From: Solirubrobacteraceae bacterium
Lineage (GTDB): Bacteria > Actinomycetota > Thermoleophilia > Solirubrobacterales > Solirubrobacteraceae
Direction: 5' to 3'
Length of the DNA: 13,290 nucleotides
Assembly (NCBI GenBank): GCA_024710825.1
Contig: JANJUA010000289.1
Coordinates: 1 to 13,290 of the forward strand
The position numbers were made by a program, and so were the translations under genes. The notes under the pieces were generated by a model. That model had not been told where the DNA came from. It worked only from the letters and a program-made list of their open reading frames with translations, and did not search any database. Of the stretch, positions 1 to 6,411 are shown one piece after another; within the stretch, counting starts at the first letter, position 1; every line of letters starts with the position of its first letter.

Positions 1-60
1 GCTGGGGGGGGTGCGGGCGGGGGGGGCGCGGTCGGTGGCGCGGGGGGGCCCCGCCGCGCG
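1..60. other. G-rich low-complexity edge with quadruplex-type G runs
   Basis: The first 60 bases hold G runs at 4-11, 15-17, 19-26 and 42-48. The runs in 4-26 satisfy the four-tract G3 pattern with loops of 1-7 bases, so a G-quadruplex could form on the plus strand. Read on the minus strand, this is the C-rich segment just downstream of the dehydrogenase stop. It also contains GGCGCG...CGCGCC arms that could act as a strong GC hairpin, but there is no U tract. I see no gene in it. The position at the window edge means a contig-end artefact is possible. Confidence 0.45.
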
Positions 61-70
61 CCCGCCCCGC

Positions 71-967
71 TCAGCCGCCCGGCGTCAGCTCCTTCGTCTG
101 CGCGCCGGGCTCGAGGCCCGGCTCGGACCTCGACGCGCGCAGCTCGTAGTCGCGCCGCTTGCCCTCGTCGATCGTCCACAGGACGCGATCCACGCGCATC
201 GCCCTGGTGGCCGCCTCGCGGGCGACGCGGGGCAGCATCGCCGACACCGCGCCGAGGTGCCCGTTCTCGCGCGGGACCCAGACCTCGAAGCGCTCGGTCC
301 GCAGCGCGTCGACCGTCGCGTTCGCGACGTCCTCGGGCTCGATGTCGCGCTGTCCGCGCGGCTTGTCCACCCCGAGGCCGAGCTCCGTGTTGACGATCGT
401 CGGCATCACGCAGGTGAGGTGCACGCCGGTGGCCCCCAGCAGCCGCAGCTCCTGACGCACCGACTCGGAGAGCCCGACCACCGCGTGCTTCGTGGCGCAG
501 TAGGTCGCGCCGCCGGCGAGACCGAACTTGCCGGCCTGCGAGGCGAGGTTGACGATGTGCCCGCGGTTGCGCGCGATCATGCCCGGCAGGACGACCTTCA
601 TGCCGAACAGGACGCCGTGCAGGTTGATGTCGATCATGCGCCGCGCGGTCGCGTCGTCCTCGTCGAGGAAGCGCGAGAGCTGCATGATCCCGGCGTTGTT
701 GACGTAGACGTCCACCGGGCCGAGCTGACGCTCGACCTCCGCCACGAAGGCCTCGTGCGAGGCGCGCTCGGTGACGTTGAGCTCGAGCGCGATCGTGCCG
801 GAGCCGATCTCCTCGGCCGTCTGCCGTGCCGCGGGCAGGTCGAGGTCGCCGATCGCCACCTGCATGCCCTGGCGGACGAACGCGTGGGCCATCGCGCGAC
901 CGATGCCGCGTGCGCCGCCGGTGATCGCGGCGACCTGCCCGGCCAGGACCTTCGGTTGCTTCGCCAT
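71..967 (-). CDS. Short-chain dehydrogenase/reductase (SDR family oxidoreductase)
   Basis: This is an NAD(P)-dependent oxidoreductase of the classical SDR fold; the substrate is unknown. The 298 residues show the Rossmann glycine motif TGGARGIG at 16-23 and an acidic Asp41 after the second strand, which usually favours NAD(H). NNAG lies at 90-93 and the catalytic tetrad is Asn115, Ser143, Tyr156 and Lys160 (YCATK). A tail of about 50 residues after the core is somewhat longer than in minimal SDRs and ends in a charged stretch. The ATG at 967 is supported by an AGGAGGG ribosome binding site (976-982) spaced 8 bases upstream. It is divergent from the alpha/beta hydrolase gene, and an inverted repeat in the shared upstream region suggests repression. 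Family assignment is firm and the reaction is not known. Confidence 0.93.
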   Translation of the reverse strand: MAKQPKVLAGQVAAITGGARGIGRAMAHAFVRQGMQVAIGDLDLPAARQTAEEIGSGTIALELNVTERASHEAFVAEVERQLGPVDVYVNNAGIMQLSRFLDEDDATARRMIDINLHGVLFGMKVVLPGMIARNRGHIVNLASQAGKFGLAGGATYCATKHAVVGLSESVRQELRLLGATGVHLTCVMPTIVNTELGLGVDKPRGQRDIEPEDVANATVDALRTERFEVWVPRENGHLGAVSAMLPRVAREAATRAMRVDRVLWTIDEGKRRDYELRASRSEPGLEPGAQTKELTPGG

Positions 968-991
968 CGGCGATTCCCTCCTCGAGATCTA

Positions 992-1010
992 TGACGCAGG
1001 CGTCACTTTA
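992..1010 (-). promoter_or_regulatory. Putative operator and -10 box for the SDR gene
   Basis: A perfect inverted repeat, TGACGC-AG-GCGTCA, occupies 992-1005. Directly adjoining it on the minus strand is TAAAGT (1010-1005), which fits the actinobacterial TAnnnT -10 pattern. Transcription would then start inside the repeat, about 30 bases before the SDR start codon. A dimeric repressor, for example of the TetR type, could bind here and block the promoter. The symmetry is seen in the sequence; the regulator and its class are inferred. No regulator gene lies in the window. Confidence 0.5.
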
Positions 1011-1071
1011 GTGCGTCCGACGGGAGAGCGCGCCTCGTACCGCTGCTGCGCCCGACGGCCGGGGCCATCGG

Positions 1072-1077
1072 TAGCGT
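1072..1077 (+). promoter_or_regulatory. Candidate -10 box of the alpha/beta hydrolase gene
   Basis: TAGCGT fits the TAnnnT -10 consensus and lies 11 bases before the ATG at 1089, which would give a leader of only a few bases. No clear ribosome binding site precedes that ATG, in keeping with a leaderless or near-leaderless transcript. No convincing -35 box was found. Confidence 0.35.
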
Positions 1078-1088
1078 GGCGCCTGCCC

Positions 1089-1922
1089 ATGGCCACGCTG
1101 ACCCATGCGGGACACCGACTCGCGTACACGGAGCACGGCTCCGGCCCCCGGGTCTGCGTGCTGCTGCACGGGCTGCTGCTGTCGCAGCGGATGCACGAGC
1201 CGCTCGCCCGAGCGCTGGCCGAGCGCGGCAACCGGGTCATCACCCTGGACCTCCTCGGCCACGGCCGCTCCGACCGGCCGCCGGACGTGTGGCGCTACTC
1301 CATGCCGCAGTACGCCGAGCAGGTCGTCGCGCTGCTCGACGAGCTCGAGGTCGACGAGGCGGTCATCGCCGGCACGTCGCTGGGCGCCAACGTGGCCCTG
1401 GAGACCGCGGCGAGGGCACCCGAGCGCGTCCGCGGCCTCGTCGCCGAGATGCCGGTTCTCGACACCGCGCTGATCGCCTGCGTGCTCGCGTTCGGCCCCC
1501 TCCTGGTGGGACTGACGCTCGGCGAGCCCGCCGCGCGGCTGCTCTCACGCGCCGCGCGACTCGTGCCCGAGGGGCTGACCGGGTGGCTCGGCGACGTGGC
1601 GCTCGACACCGTCCGCCAGGACCCCCGACCCAGCGGCGCCGTGCTCCAGGGCCTCGTCTTCGGGCGCATCGCGCCGCACCGCAGCGTCCGGCGGACCCTC
1701 ACGGTGCCCACGCTCGTGATCGGGCATCGCCGCGATCCGGTGCACCCGTTCTCGGACGCCGGGATGCTCGCCGAGGAGCTGCCCGACGCGCGGCTGCTGG
1801 AGGCGAGCACGATCCTCGAGCTGCGCCTCACGCCGCGGCGGCTCACCGGCGAGATCGCGGAGTTCCTCGACGAGTGCTGGAAGCCGCGCAGGGCCCGCGG
1901 ACGGCGCGAGCGCGCTTCCTGA
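1089..1922 (+). CDS. Alpha/beta hydrolase-fold protein lacking the usual catalytic histidine
   Basis: The 277-residue protein has the alpha/beta hydrolase fold. It shows the oxyanion-strand motif LLHG (25-28), the LDLLGHGRSD segment (53-62), and the nucleophile elbow GTSLG with Ser97. A likely acid is Asp216 in GHRRDP. In most relatives a GH dipeptide carrying the catalytic His follows about 25 residues later. Here that spot reads EASTILELRLTP (238-249), with no His. The only nearby histidines are His213 and His219. It may therefore be a divergent or inactive hydrolase, or may use another His. The open frame extends upstream, but the ATG at 1089 begins the conserved N-terminal strand and follows a plausible -10 box. 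Function and substrate are unknown. Its nearest upstream neighbour, the SDR, is divergent. Confidence 0.85.
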   Translation: MATLTHAGHRLAYTEHGSGPRVCVLLHGLLLSQRMHEPLARALAERGNRVITLDLLGHGRSDRPPDVWRYSMPQYAEQVVALLDELEVDEAVIAGTSLGANVALETAARAPERVRGLVAEMPVLDTALIACVLAFGPLLVGLTLGEPAARLLSRAARLVPEGLTGWLGDVALDTVRQDPRPSGAVLQGLVFGRIAPHRSVRRTLTVPTLVIGHRRDPVHPFSDAGMLAEELPDARLLEASTILELRLTPRRLTGEIAEFLDECWKPRRARGRRERAS

Positions 1923-1941
1923 GCCCTGACGTCGACCGCAG

Positions 1942-1947
1942 TAGTCT
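1942..1947 (+). promoter_or_regulatory. Candidate leaderless -10 box of the DUF3105 gene
   Basis: TAGTCT fits TAnnnT and ends 6 bases before the ATG at 1954, the spacing expected when transcription starts at or next to the start codon. There is no ribosome binding site in the 31-base gap. This would give the gene its own promoter although it lies just behind the hydrolase gene. No good -35 box is visible. Confidence 0.45.
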
Positions 1948-1953
1948 GGCTCG

Positions 1954-2652
1954 ATGTCGAGCCGTCATCAGGAGAAGGAGCGCCGCCGCCGCGAGCGCGA
2001 AGCGCAGGAGGCGAAGGCCGCCGCGGCCGCGGGTCGGACCCGCCGCCTTCAGCTCGTAGGGGGCGTGGTCGTCGTCGTCGCCGTGGTCGTGGTCGCCGTC
2101 GTGCTGCTGACGTCCGGCGGGGGTGGCGACGGAGGGCCCTCGACGGCGCCGCAGACCGCCGCCGTGACGCTCCCGCCTCGCGAGATCGAGAACCTCGAGG
2201 AGGCGGCCGAGGCGGCCGGGTGCACGATCAGCTCGCCCGAGGTCGAGGGCGCGACCCACACGGAGGAGGCGGTCGAGTACGGCACCAACCCGCCCACGTC
2301 CGGCGACCACAACCCCGTCCCGGCGCAGGACGGCGTCTACGAGCACGACGCGACGCCCGCGAAGGAGCACCTCGTCCACTCGCTCGAGCACGGCCGCATC
2401 CACTTCCAGTACCGGCCCGACGCCCCGCCCGAGACGATCGCCACGCTCGAGGCGATCTTCAACGAGGAGGTCAACGGCACCCCCGGCTACCACGCGCTCG
2501 TCTACCAGAACACGACGAACATGGAGCCCGCCGTCGTAGCGACGGCGTGGGGCCAGATGATCACCTGCGAAGAGCTCGGCCCCGAGGCGATCGACGCGCT
2601 GCGCGCGTTCCGGGAGCGCTACACCGACAAGGGGCCGGAGTTCGTCCCGTAG
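1954..2652 (+). CDS. DUF3105 family membrane-anchored extracytoplasmic protein
   Basis: The 232-residue protein begins with a strongly basic, Arg/Glu-rich cytoplasmic segment (1-31). One valine-rich transmembrane helix follows (33-53), then a Gly/Ser/Thr linker, then the DUF3105 domain (about 85-232). The domain hallmarks are visible: YGTNPPTSGDH (109-119), HSLEHG (142-147) and a C-terminal region with WGQMITC. Cys90 and Cys205 could form a disulfide outside the cell. The clustered His119, His142 and His146 are reminiscent of a metal site, but that is inference. The family has no established function. The gene has its own candidate promoter and is convergent with the zinc-ribbon gene, the two stop codons being separated by only 9 bases. 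Confidence 0.92.
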   Translation: MSSRHQEKERRRREREAQEAKAAAAAGRTRRLQLVGGVVVVVAVVVVAVVLLTSGGGGDGGPSTAPQTAAVTLPPREIENLEEAAEAAGCTISSPEVEGATHTEEAVEYGTNPPTSGDHNPVPAQDGVYEHDATPAKEHLVHSLEHGRIHFQYRPDAPPETIATLEAIFNEEVNGTPGYHALVYQNTTNMEPAVVATAWGQMITCEELGPEAIDALRAFRERYTDKGPEFVP

Positions 2653-2661
2653 GCTCGGCGG

Positions 2662-3711
2662 CTACCTCCAGAGCTTGAGCTCGGAGACGCCGACCGACGG
2701 CGAGCGGTCGACGGGGCCGACGGAGAACCAGACGAGCAGGTGGCGGACCTTGTCGTCGCCGTCGCCGAGCGGGATGCTCGTGCGGCCCTCGACGTCCAGC
2801 CGCGTGGCGAGCTTCTTCCAGCCGTCGTCGGTGATCTCCGGCGGCGGCGTCTTCGACGTCGCGCCGTAGACCTCGATCGTCGTGCCCGGCGTGGTGGGCG
2901 TGATCCGCAGGCGGCGCAGGCCGATCGGCTTGTCGAGCGTGACGAGCAGGCCGGCCGCCGGGGTGTCGATCTGCGCCTCGGTCACCAGCGGGACGCTCCA
3001 GGACGTGGCGGGATCGCCGTCGAGCGCCAGCGCGGGGTCCGGCGCCGGGTCGGCGGGCCGGGCGGACGGGTCGTAGGTCGCACCGGCATCCGGCTCGAGC
3101 TCGACGAGGACCAGCGGCGCCTTCTCCCGCTCGGGCAGCTCGCCCTCGTCGTCGGGGCCGCCCTTGTCCTTGCCGCCCGGTTCGGTCGTCGGCGGCGGGG
3201 CGGCAGCCGGCGGCGTGACGGGCGGCGGCGGGGCGATCGGCGCCACGGACGGTGGCGGCGCGACCGGCGCGGGAACGTCCGCCGGCGGGGGCTCCACCGG
3301 CGGGGGGATCTCCTCGGACGGCGGCGTCACCGGGGGCGCGACGCCGGGATCGGTGGTCCCGATCGGCGGTGCGGCGCCGAGGTCGTCGGGGGCGGCGGGC
3401 GGCGTCGCGGAGGCGGTGACGGGCGGAGCGTCGTCCTCGGAGGCGCTGAGCGCCGCGTACGCCGCCGCGACGGCGCCCGAGGCGAGCACGAGGCAGGCGG
3501 CGATCGTCGCCGCCGCGGTGCGCCAGCCGGGCAGCCCGCCGGAGCGGTCCCCCGCCGCGGCTCCGCACTCCAGGCACCAGTCCTGGTCGGGCGCGAGCGC
3601 CGCGCCGCAGCTCGGGCACGGGCGCTCGACGGCCACCTCGGGCTGCGGCGCCTCGCTCGCCGCGTCGGGCGCGGCGTCCTCTGCGGATGTGGGGTCGCGG
3701 AACAGGGACAT
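2662..3711 (-). CDS. Zinc-ribbon, single-pass membrane protein with proline-rich linker and discoidin-like C-terminal domain
   Basis: The 349-residue protein has four segments. An acidic N-terminus is followed by a zinc ribbon (CPSCG at 32-36, CLECG at 46-50). One transmembrane helix comes next (about 65-90), then a Pro/Ala-rich stretch (about 95-178) that would cross the cell wall. The C-terminal domain (about 205-349) has the LDGDPATSW signature and a beta-rich pattern typical of F5/8 (discoidin) type carbohydrate-binding folds. Similar C-terminal domains occur in some actinobacterial kinases and MviN-like proteins. I infer a link between a cytoplasmic metal ribbon and an outside glycan or peptidoglycan sensor. 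The start is supported by AGGAG (3722-3726), 10 bases upstream. The gene lies 55 bases behind the ATP-grasp gene, with a hairpin in the gap. Function is not established. Confidence 0.85.
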   Translation of the reverse strand: MSLFRDPTSAEDAAPDAASEAPQPEVAVERPCPSCGAALAPDQDWCLECGAAAGDRSGGLPGWRTAAATIAACLVLASGAVAAAYAALSASEDDAPPVTASATPPAAPDDLGAAPPIGTTDPGVAPPVTPPSEEIPPPVEPPPADVPAPVAPPPSVAPIAPPPPVTPPAAAPPPTTEPGGKDKGGPDDEGELPEREKAPLVLVELEPDAGATYDPSARPADPAPDPALALDGDPATSWSVPLVTEAQIDTPAAGLLVTLDKPIGLRRLRITPTTPGTTIEVYGATSKTPPPEITDDGWKKLATRLDVEGRTSIPLGDGDDKVRHLLVWFSVGPVDRSPSVGVSELKLWR

Positions 3712-3741
3712 CGAGGGACTACTCCTAGCAGCTTGAACGGG

Positions 3742-3768
3742 AGAAGTTCCCCGAAGTCGCGGACTTCT
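3742..3768 (-). terminator. Hairpin between the ATP-grasp and zinc-ribbon genes, possibly an attenuator
   Basis: A perfect 6-bp stem with a 3-base loop (GAAGTC-GCG-GACTTC, 3753-3767) overlaps the ATP-grasp stop codon. A second GAAGT copy at 3743-3747 can pair with the same right arm, so two alternative foldings are possible. No U tract follows on the minus strand, so it is not a classical intrinsic terminator. It could attenuate or process the message between the two genes. Confidence 0.4.
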
Positions 3769-4759
3769 ACCTGGGCGGGGGCGGCCCTCCCGACACCAGA
3801 TCGCGCCCCGTCGGCCGCATCTCCGGGTCCAGCTCCAGCTGCCAGAAGTAGCGCGTGAAGCTCATCCCGGAGCGGTACTCGCCCACGTGGGGCTCGACCC
3901 GCTCGCCGCGGGCCAGCGCGACGATCAGCTCAGGATAGGTCCTACCCGGCAGGGCCGCGTACATCGGCGCCGGGAACGCCCCGCCAAAGCGGGTGTTGAC
4001 GTCCGTGATCCCGAGCCCGACCTCCGAGTCGCGGAACGCCTGCACCGTGCAGGGCCCGCGCACGCCGAGCGCCTCCACGAGCGAGGCCGCCAGCTCGACG
4101 AGCTCGGGCGCGTCCAGCACCGTGCCCTTGACCTGCTCGCCCCCGCGCGCCTCGATCATGTTGCGGGCGATGGCGTTGAGGCAGCGCCCGTCGCGGTCCG
4201 ACAGGCAGTCGATCGAGAACTCCGGCCCGTCCATGAGCTTCTGCACCATCACCGGCTCCTCGACGTAGTCGCAGAAGAAGGCGGCCTGGGCGGCGTCGCG
4301 CGCCGGGTGGATCGAGCGGGCGCCCGAGCCGCGCCGGGGCTTGACCATGACCGGGTAGTACGGGGGCTCCTCGCCGGGCAGCACCGTCGGCGGCGACGGG
4401 AACCCGAGCCGCTCGAGCAGCAGGTGCGCCTCGTACTTGTCGTACGTGGCCGCGGCGATCTCCGGGTCGGGGACGAGCGCCTGCGGCAGGCGGCCGTCGG
4501 CGCGCGCGATCGCCAGCGTCTCGATGTCGAGGTCCGTGAGCGGGACGATGGCGCCGACGTCGTGGCGCTCGCAGAGCTCCTGCAGCGCCGGGACGTAGCC
4601 CGGGTCGTCGATGCGGGGGACGCTCGTGCGGACCGTCGCGGCGTACTGCGCCGGGGCCAACGGGTTGGGGTCGGCGGCGACGACCGTCGTGTGCTGGGCG
4701 AACGACGCGACGATGTCGTAGCGCTTGCCGACGCCGGTGAGGAGGACTGCCTCGGGCAT
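3767..4759 (-). CDS. ATP-grasp domain carboxylate-amine ligase-like protein (carbamoyl-phosphate-synthase/PylC-like)
   Basis: The 330-residue protein likely activates a carboxylate with ATP and joins it to an amine or thiol; the substrates are unknown. A Rossmann-like pre-ATP-grasp domain comes first (VLLTGVGKR at 5-13, an acidic D30 after the second strand, IVPLTDLD at 71-78). The ATP-grasp domain follows, with the ATP-lysine strand VMVKPRRGSGAR (137-148), E180 in DGPEFSID and the metal-binding D253VN255TR strand, where many relatives have EINPR. The frame stays open upstream of 4759, but the ATG there starts the first conserved strand. An upstream start would run through the divergent channel gene. 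A candidate -10, CAGAGT, ends 8 bases upstream. The zinc-ribbon gene is downstream. It could act in cell-wall or peptide modification, but nothing here shows that. Confidence 0.88.
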   Translation of the reverse strand: MPEAVLLTGVGKRYDIVASFAQHTTVVAADPNPLAPAQYAATVRTSVPRIDDPGYVPALQELCERHDVGAIVPLTDLDIETLAIARADGRLPQALVPDPEIAAATYDKYEAHLLLERLGFPSPPTVLPGEEPPYYPVMVKPRRGSGARSIHPARDAAQAAFFCDYVEEPVMVQKLMDGPEFSIDCLSDRDGRCLNAIARNMIEARGGEQVKGTVLDAPELVELAASLVEALGVRGPCTVQAFRDSEVGLGITDVNTRFGGAFPAPMYAALPGRTYPELIVALARGERVEPHVGEYRSGMSFTRYFWQLELDPEMRPTGRDLVSGGPPPPR

Positions 4760-4790
4760 GGGCGAGCACTCTGGCAGGATGCGCGCGCAC
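4760..4790. promoter_or_regulatory. 31-bp divergent promoter region of the ATP-grasp and ion-channel genes
   Basis: Two -10-like hexamers lie back to back: CAGAGT on the minus strand (4773-4768), 8 bases before the ATP-grasp ATG, and CAGGAT on the plus strand (4775-4780), 10 bases before the channel ATG. Each promoter's -35 region would fall inside the other gene's coding sequence, so RNA polymerase could probably serve only one side at a time. The AGGA at 4776-4779 could instead be a ribosome binding site for the channel. Confidence 0.4.
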
Positions 4791-5636
4791 ATGGCCCGCA
4801 CCTGTCGCCGGATCGTGGACTCCCGCTGGTTCGACCCGCTGATGCTGACGATCATCTTCGTCAACGCGGTGACGCTCGGGCTCGAGACCTACGAGGCGAT
4901 CGACCGCAGCGTGGGGCCGGAGCTGAACCTCCTCAACGCGATCATCCTCGGCGCGTTCGTCGTCGAGCTGCTGATCCGGATCGGCGCGTACGGCAGCCGC
5001 CCGCAGGACTTCTTCCGCGACGGCTGGAACGTCTTCGACTTCGTCGTCATCGGCGCCGCCTTCGTCCCGGGGGTGCGCGAGAACGCGACCCTGCTGCGCC
5101 TCGTGCGGCTGCTGCGGATCGTGCGCGCCGTTCGGCTGCTGCCGGACCTGCGCGTCCTCACGGTGGCGGTCGCCCGCTCGGTCCCGGGCGTCGCGAGCCT
5201 CGCCGTGATCACGCTGCTGCTCGTCTACGTCTACGCGATGGTCGGCTGGCTCGTCTTCGCGGAGCACGACCCGGCGAACTTCGGCAACGTCGGTCAGTCG
5301 ATGGTGACGATGTTCGTCCTGCTCACGCTCGAGAACCTGCCGACGTACATCGAGGAGGGCCAGCGGCTGTCGGACTGGACGCTGCTGTTCTTCGTCTCCT
5401 ACGTGCTGCTGGCGTCGTTGCTGATCCTCAACCTGTTCATCGGGATCGTCATCAACTCGATGGAGGAGGCGCGCGCGATCGAGCTGCACCGCGCGGAGGC
5501 GGAGCTGCTCGACGACGACGAGGCCAACGACGAGCGCGCGCATGCGGTGGTGGTGCGCGAGCGCCTGCGCGTGCTCAAGGAGTCCCTCGAGGACCTCGAG
5601 CGCGAGCTGGCGGCGCGGGAGCGCTCGCGCCGCTGA
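4791..5636 (+). CDS. Voltage-gated cation channel, BacNav-like ion transport protein
   Basis: This 281-residue, one-domain, six-helix protein should form homotetramers in the membrane and pass cations on depolarisation. Visible parts are S1 (about 16-32), S2 (46-64), and S3 (78-93, with NVFDFVVI). S4 carries a perfect every-third-residue Arg ladder at 103, 106, 109, 112 and 115. S5 (133-156), a pore helix and S6 (about 194-223) follow. The filter reads TLENLP (179-184). NaChBac has TLESW, so the key Glu181 is kept while the Ser-Trp pair is replaced. A charged C-terminal helix (224-281) rich in Glu and Arg looks like the coiled-coil neck of this family. In-frame ATGs at 4725, 4758 and 4779 are possible, but the first two overlap the divergent gene. 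The ATG at 4791 has AGGA or a -10 box 10-11 bases upstream. Ion selectivity cannot be told from sequence. Confidence 0.9.
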   Translation: MARTCRRIVDSRWFDPLMLTIIFVNAVTLGLETYEAIDRSVGPELNLLNAIILGAFVVELLIRIGAYGSRPQDFFRDGWNVFDFVVIGAAFVPGVRENATLLRLVRLLRIVRAVRLLPDLRVLTVAVARSVPGVASLAVITLLLVYVYAMVGWLVFAEHDPANFGNVGQSMVTMFVLLTLENLPTYIEEGQRLSDWTLLFFVSYVLLASLLILNLFIGIVINSMEEARAIELHRAEAELLDDDEANDERAHAVVVRERLRVLKESLEDLERELAARERSRR

Positions 5637-5644
5637 GCGCCGCG

Positions 5645-5650
5645 TGGGAT
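5645..5650 (+). promoter_or_regulatory. Weak candidate -10 box before the small acidic ORF
   Basis: TGGGAT lies 9 bases before the ATG at 5660 (3 bases before the alternative ATG at 5654). The geometry matches the other short-leader promoters on this strand, but the hexamer departs from TAnnnT at the second base. The ORF could equally be cotranscribed with the channel gene, which stops 23 bases upstream. Confidence 0.2.
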
Positions 5651-5659
5651 GCTATGGGC

Positions 5660-5860
5660 ATGCGGCTGCCGTGGCGGCGCGAGCGGACTGAGGAGCCCTC
5701 CGAGGCGATCGAGGAGCTCTGCTGCGAGGAGCAGCGGCTGCTGGAGGCGTGGGCCGAGGGCCTGGACCCGATGCGCGAGGGCCGCTGCGAGGCCCGCCTG
5801 GAGCAGGCCTGCGAGCGCCTCGATCAGCGCAGGTCGAACCCGCCGCGCTCGCCCTTGTAG
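5660..5860 (+). CDS. Small acidic cysteine-containing hypothetical protein
   Basis: I do not recognise this 66-residue ORF. It begins with a basic stretch (RLPWRRERT) and continues as a highly charged, probably helical segment rich in Glu and Arg, with four cysteines (21, 22, 43 and 51) and no transmembrane helix. An amphipathic helical pattern and G/C-ending codons suggest real coding sequence. It starts 23 bases after the channel stop and may be cotranscribed with it. The last 12 codons overlap, in antisense, the 3' end of the convergent sugar transferase gene by 37 bases, so those residues are constrained by the other gene. An ATG at 5654 would add two residues. The cysteines could bind a metal or be redox-active; this is a guess. 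Confidence 0.5.
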   Translation: MRLPWRRERTEEPSEAIEELCCEEQRLLEAWAEGLDPMREGRCEARLEQACERLDQRRSNPPRSPL

Positions 5861-6411
5861 AGCCCCGAGCCGCGCACGAGCACGGTCACCGTGCGGCGGA
5901 TGATCGCCAGGTCCAGGCGCCACGAGCGGTGCTCGACGTACCAGAGGTCCAGCTCGATGCGCTCCGACCACGGCAACGACGCGCGGCCCTGCACCTGCGC
6001 CCAACCCGTGAGCCCCGGCTTGACCGCCAGCCGCCCGCGCTGACGCTCGGTGTACTGGGCGACCTGCACGGGGATCGTCGGCCGCGGGCCCACGATCGCC
6101 ATCTCGCCGCGCAGCACGTTGACGAGGTTGGGCAGCTCGTCGATCGAGGTGCGCCGCAGGAACGCGCCGACGCGGGTGATGCGCGGATCGCCCTCGTTGA
6201 CCGCCATGCCCGCCCCGAGGCCCTCCGCGCCCTGGACCATCGTGCGGAGCTTGAGCATGTCGAACTCGCGGCCGTCCTTGCCGACTCGGAGCTGCCGGTA
6301 GACCACGGGGCCCGGCGACTCGAGCCGGATGGCCAGCGCCGCGGCCGCCATCACGGGGGCGCCGGCGACGAGGCCGAACGCGGCCACCACGACGTCGAAG
6401 GCGCGCCTCAA
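5824..6411 (-). CDS. Polyisoprenyl-phosphate sugar-1-phosphate transferase (short PglC/WcaJ-C type)
   Basis: This enzyme transfers a sugar-1-phosphate from a nucleotide sugar to undecaprenyl phosphate on the inner face of the membrane, the first step of building a surface glycan repeat. The 195 residues are a minimal monotopic transferase without the extra N-terminal membrane domain. They comprise an N-terminal re-entrant helix (about 4-30), then SPGP (32-35), KLRTM (54-58), and the catalytic Asp-Glu of SIDELPNL (Asp91, Glu92). GEMAIVGPRP (102-111), KPGLTGWAQV (131-140) and LDLWYV (154-159) follow. The start is a TTG at 6411-6409 inside TTGA, overlapping the upstream glycosyltransferase stop, with GAGGG 6 bases upstream. 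The match to the usual family N-terminus (RRAFD) supports it. The sugar is unknown. Confidence 0.93.
   Translation of the reverse strand: MRRAFDVVVAAFGLVAGAPVMAAAALAIRLESPGPVVYRQLRVGKDGREFDMLKLRTMVQGAEGLGAGMAVNEGDPRITRVGAFLRRTSIDELPNLVNVLRGEMAIVGPRPTIPVQVAQYTERQRGRLAVKPGLTGWAQVQGRASLPWSERIELDLWYVEHRSWRLDLAIIRRTVTVLVRGSGLYKGERGGFDLR

Noticed and set aside
2653..2661. Terminator between the convergent DUF3105 and zinc-ribbon genes
   Set aside because: Only 9 bases separate the stop codons, and I found no hairpin with a U tract.
3887..5650. Long plus-strand frame upstream of the small acidic ORF
   Set aside because: It is antisense to the ATP-grasp gene and then out of frame with the channel gene. 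Only its last 66 codons have credible coding character.
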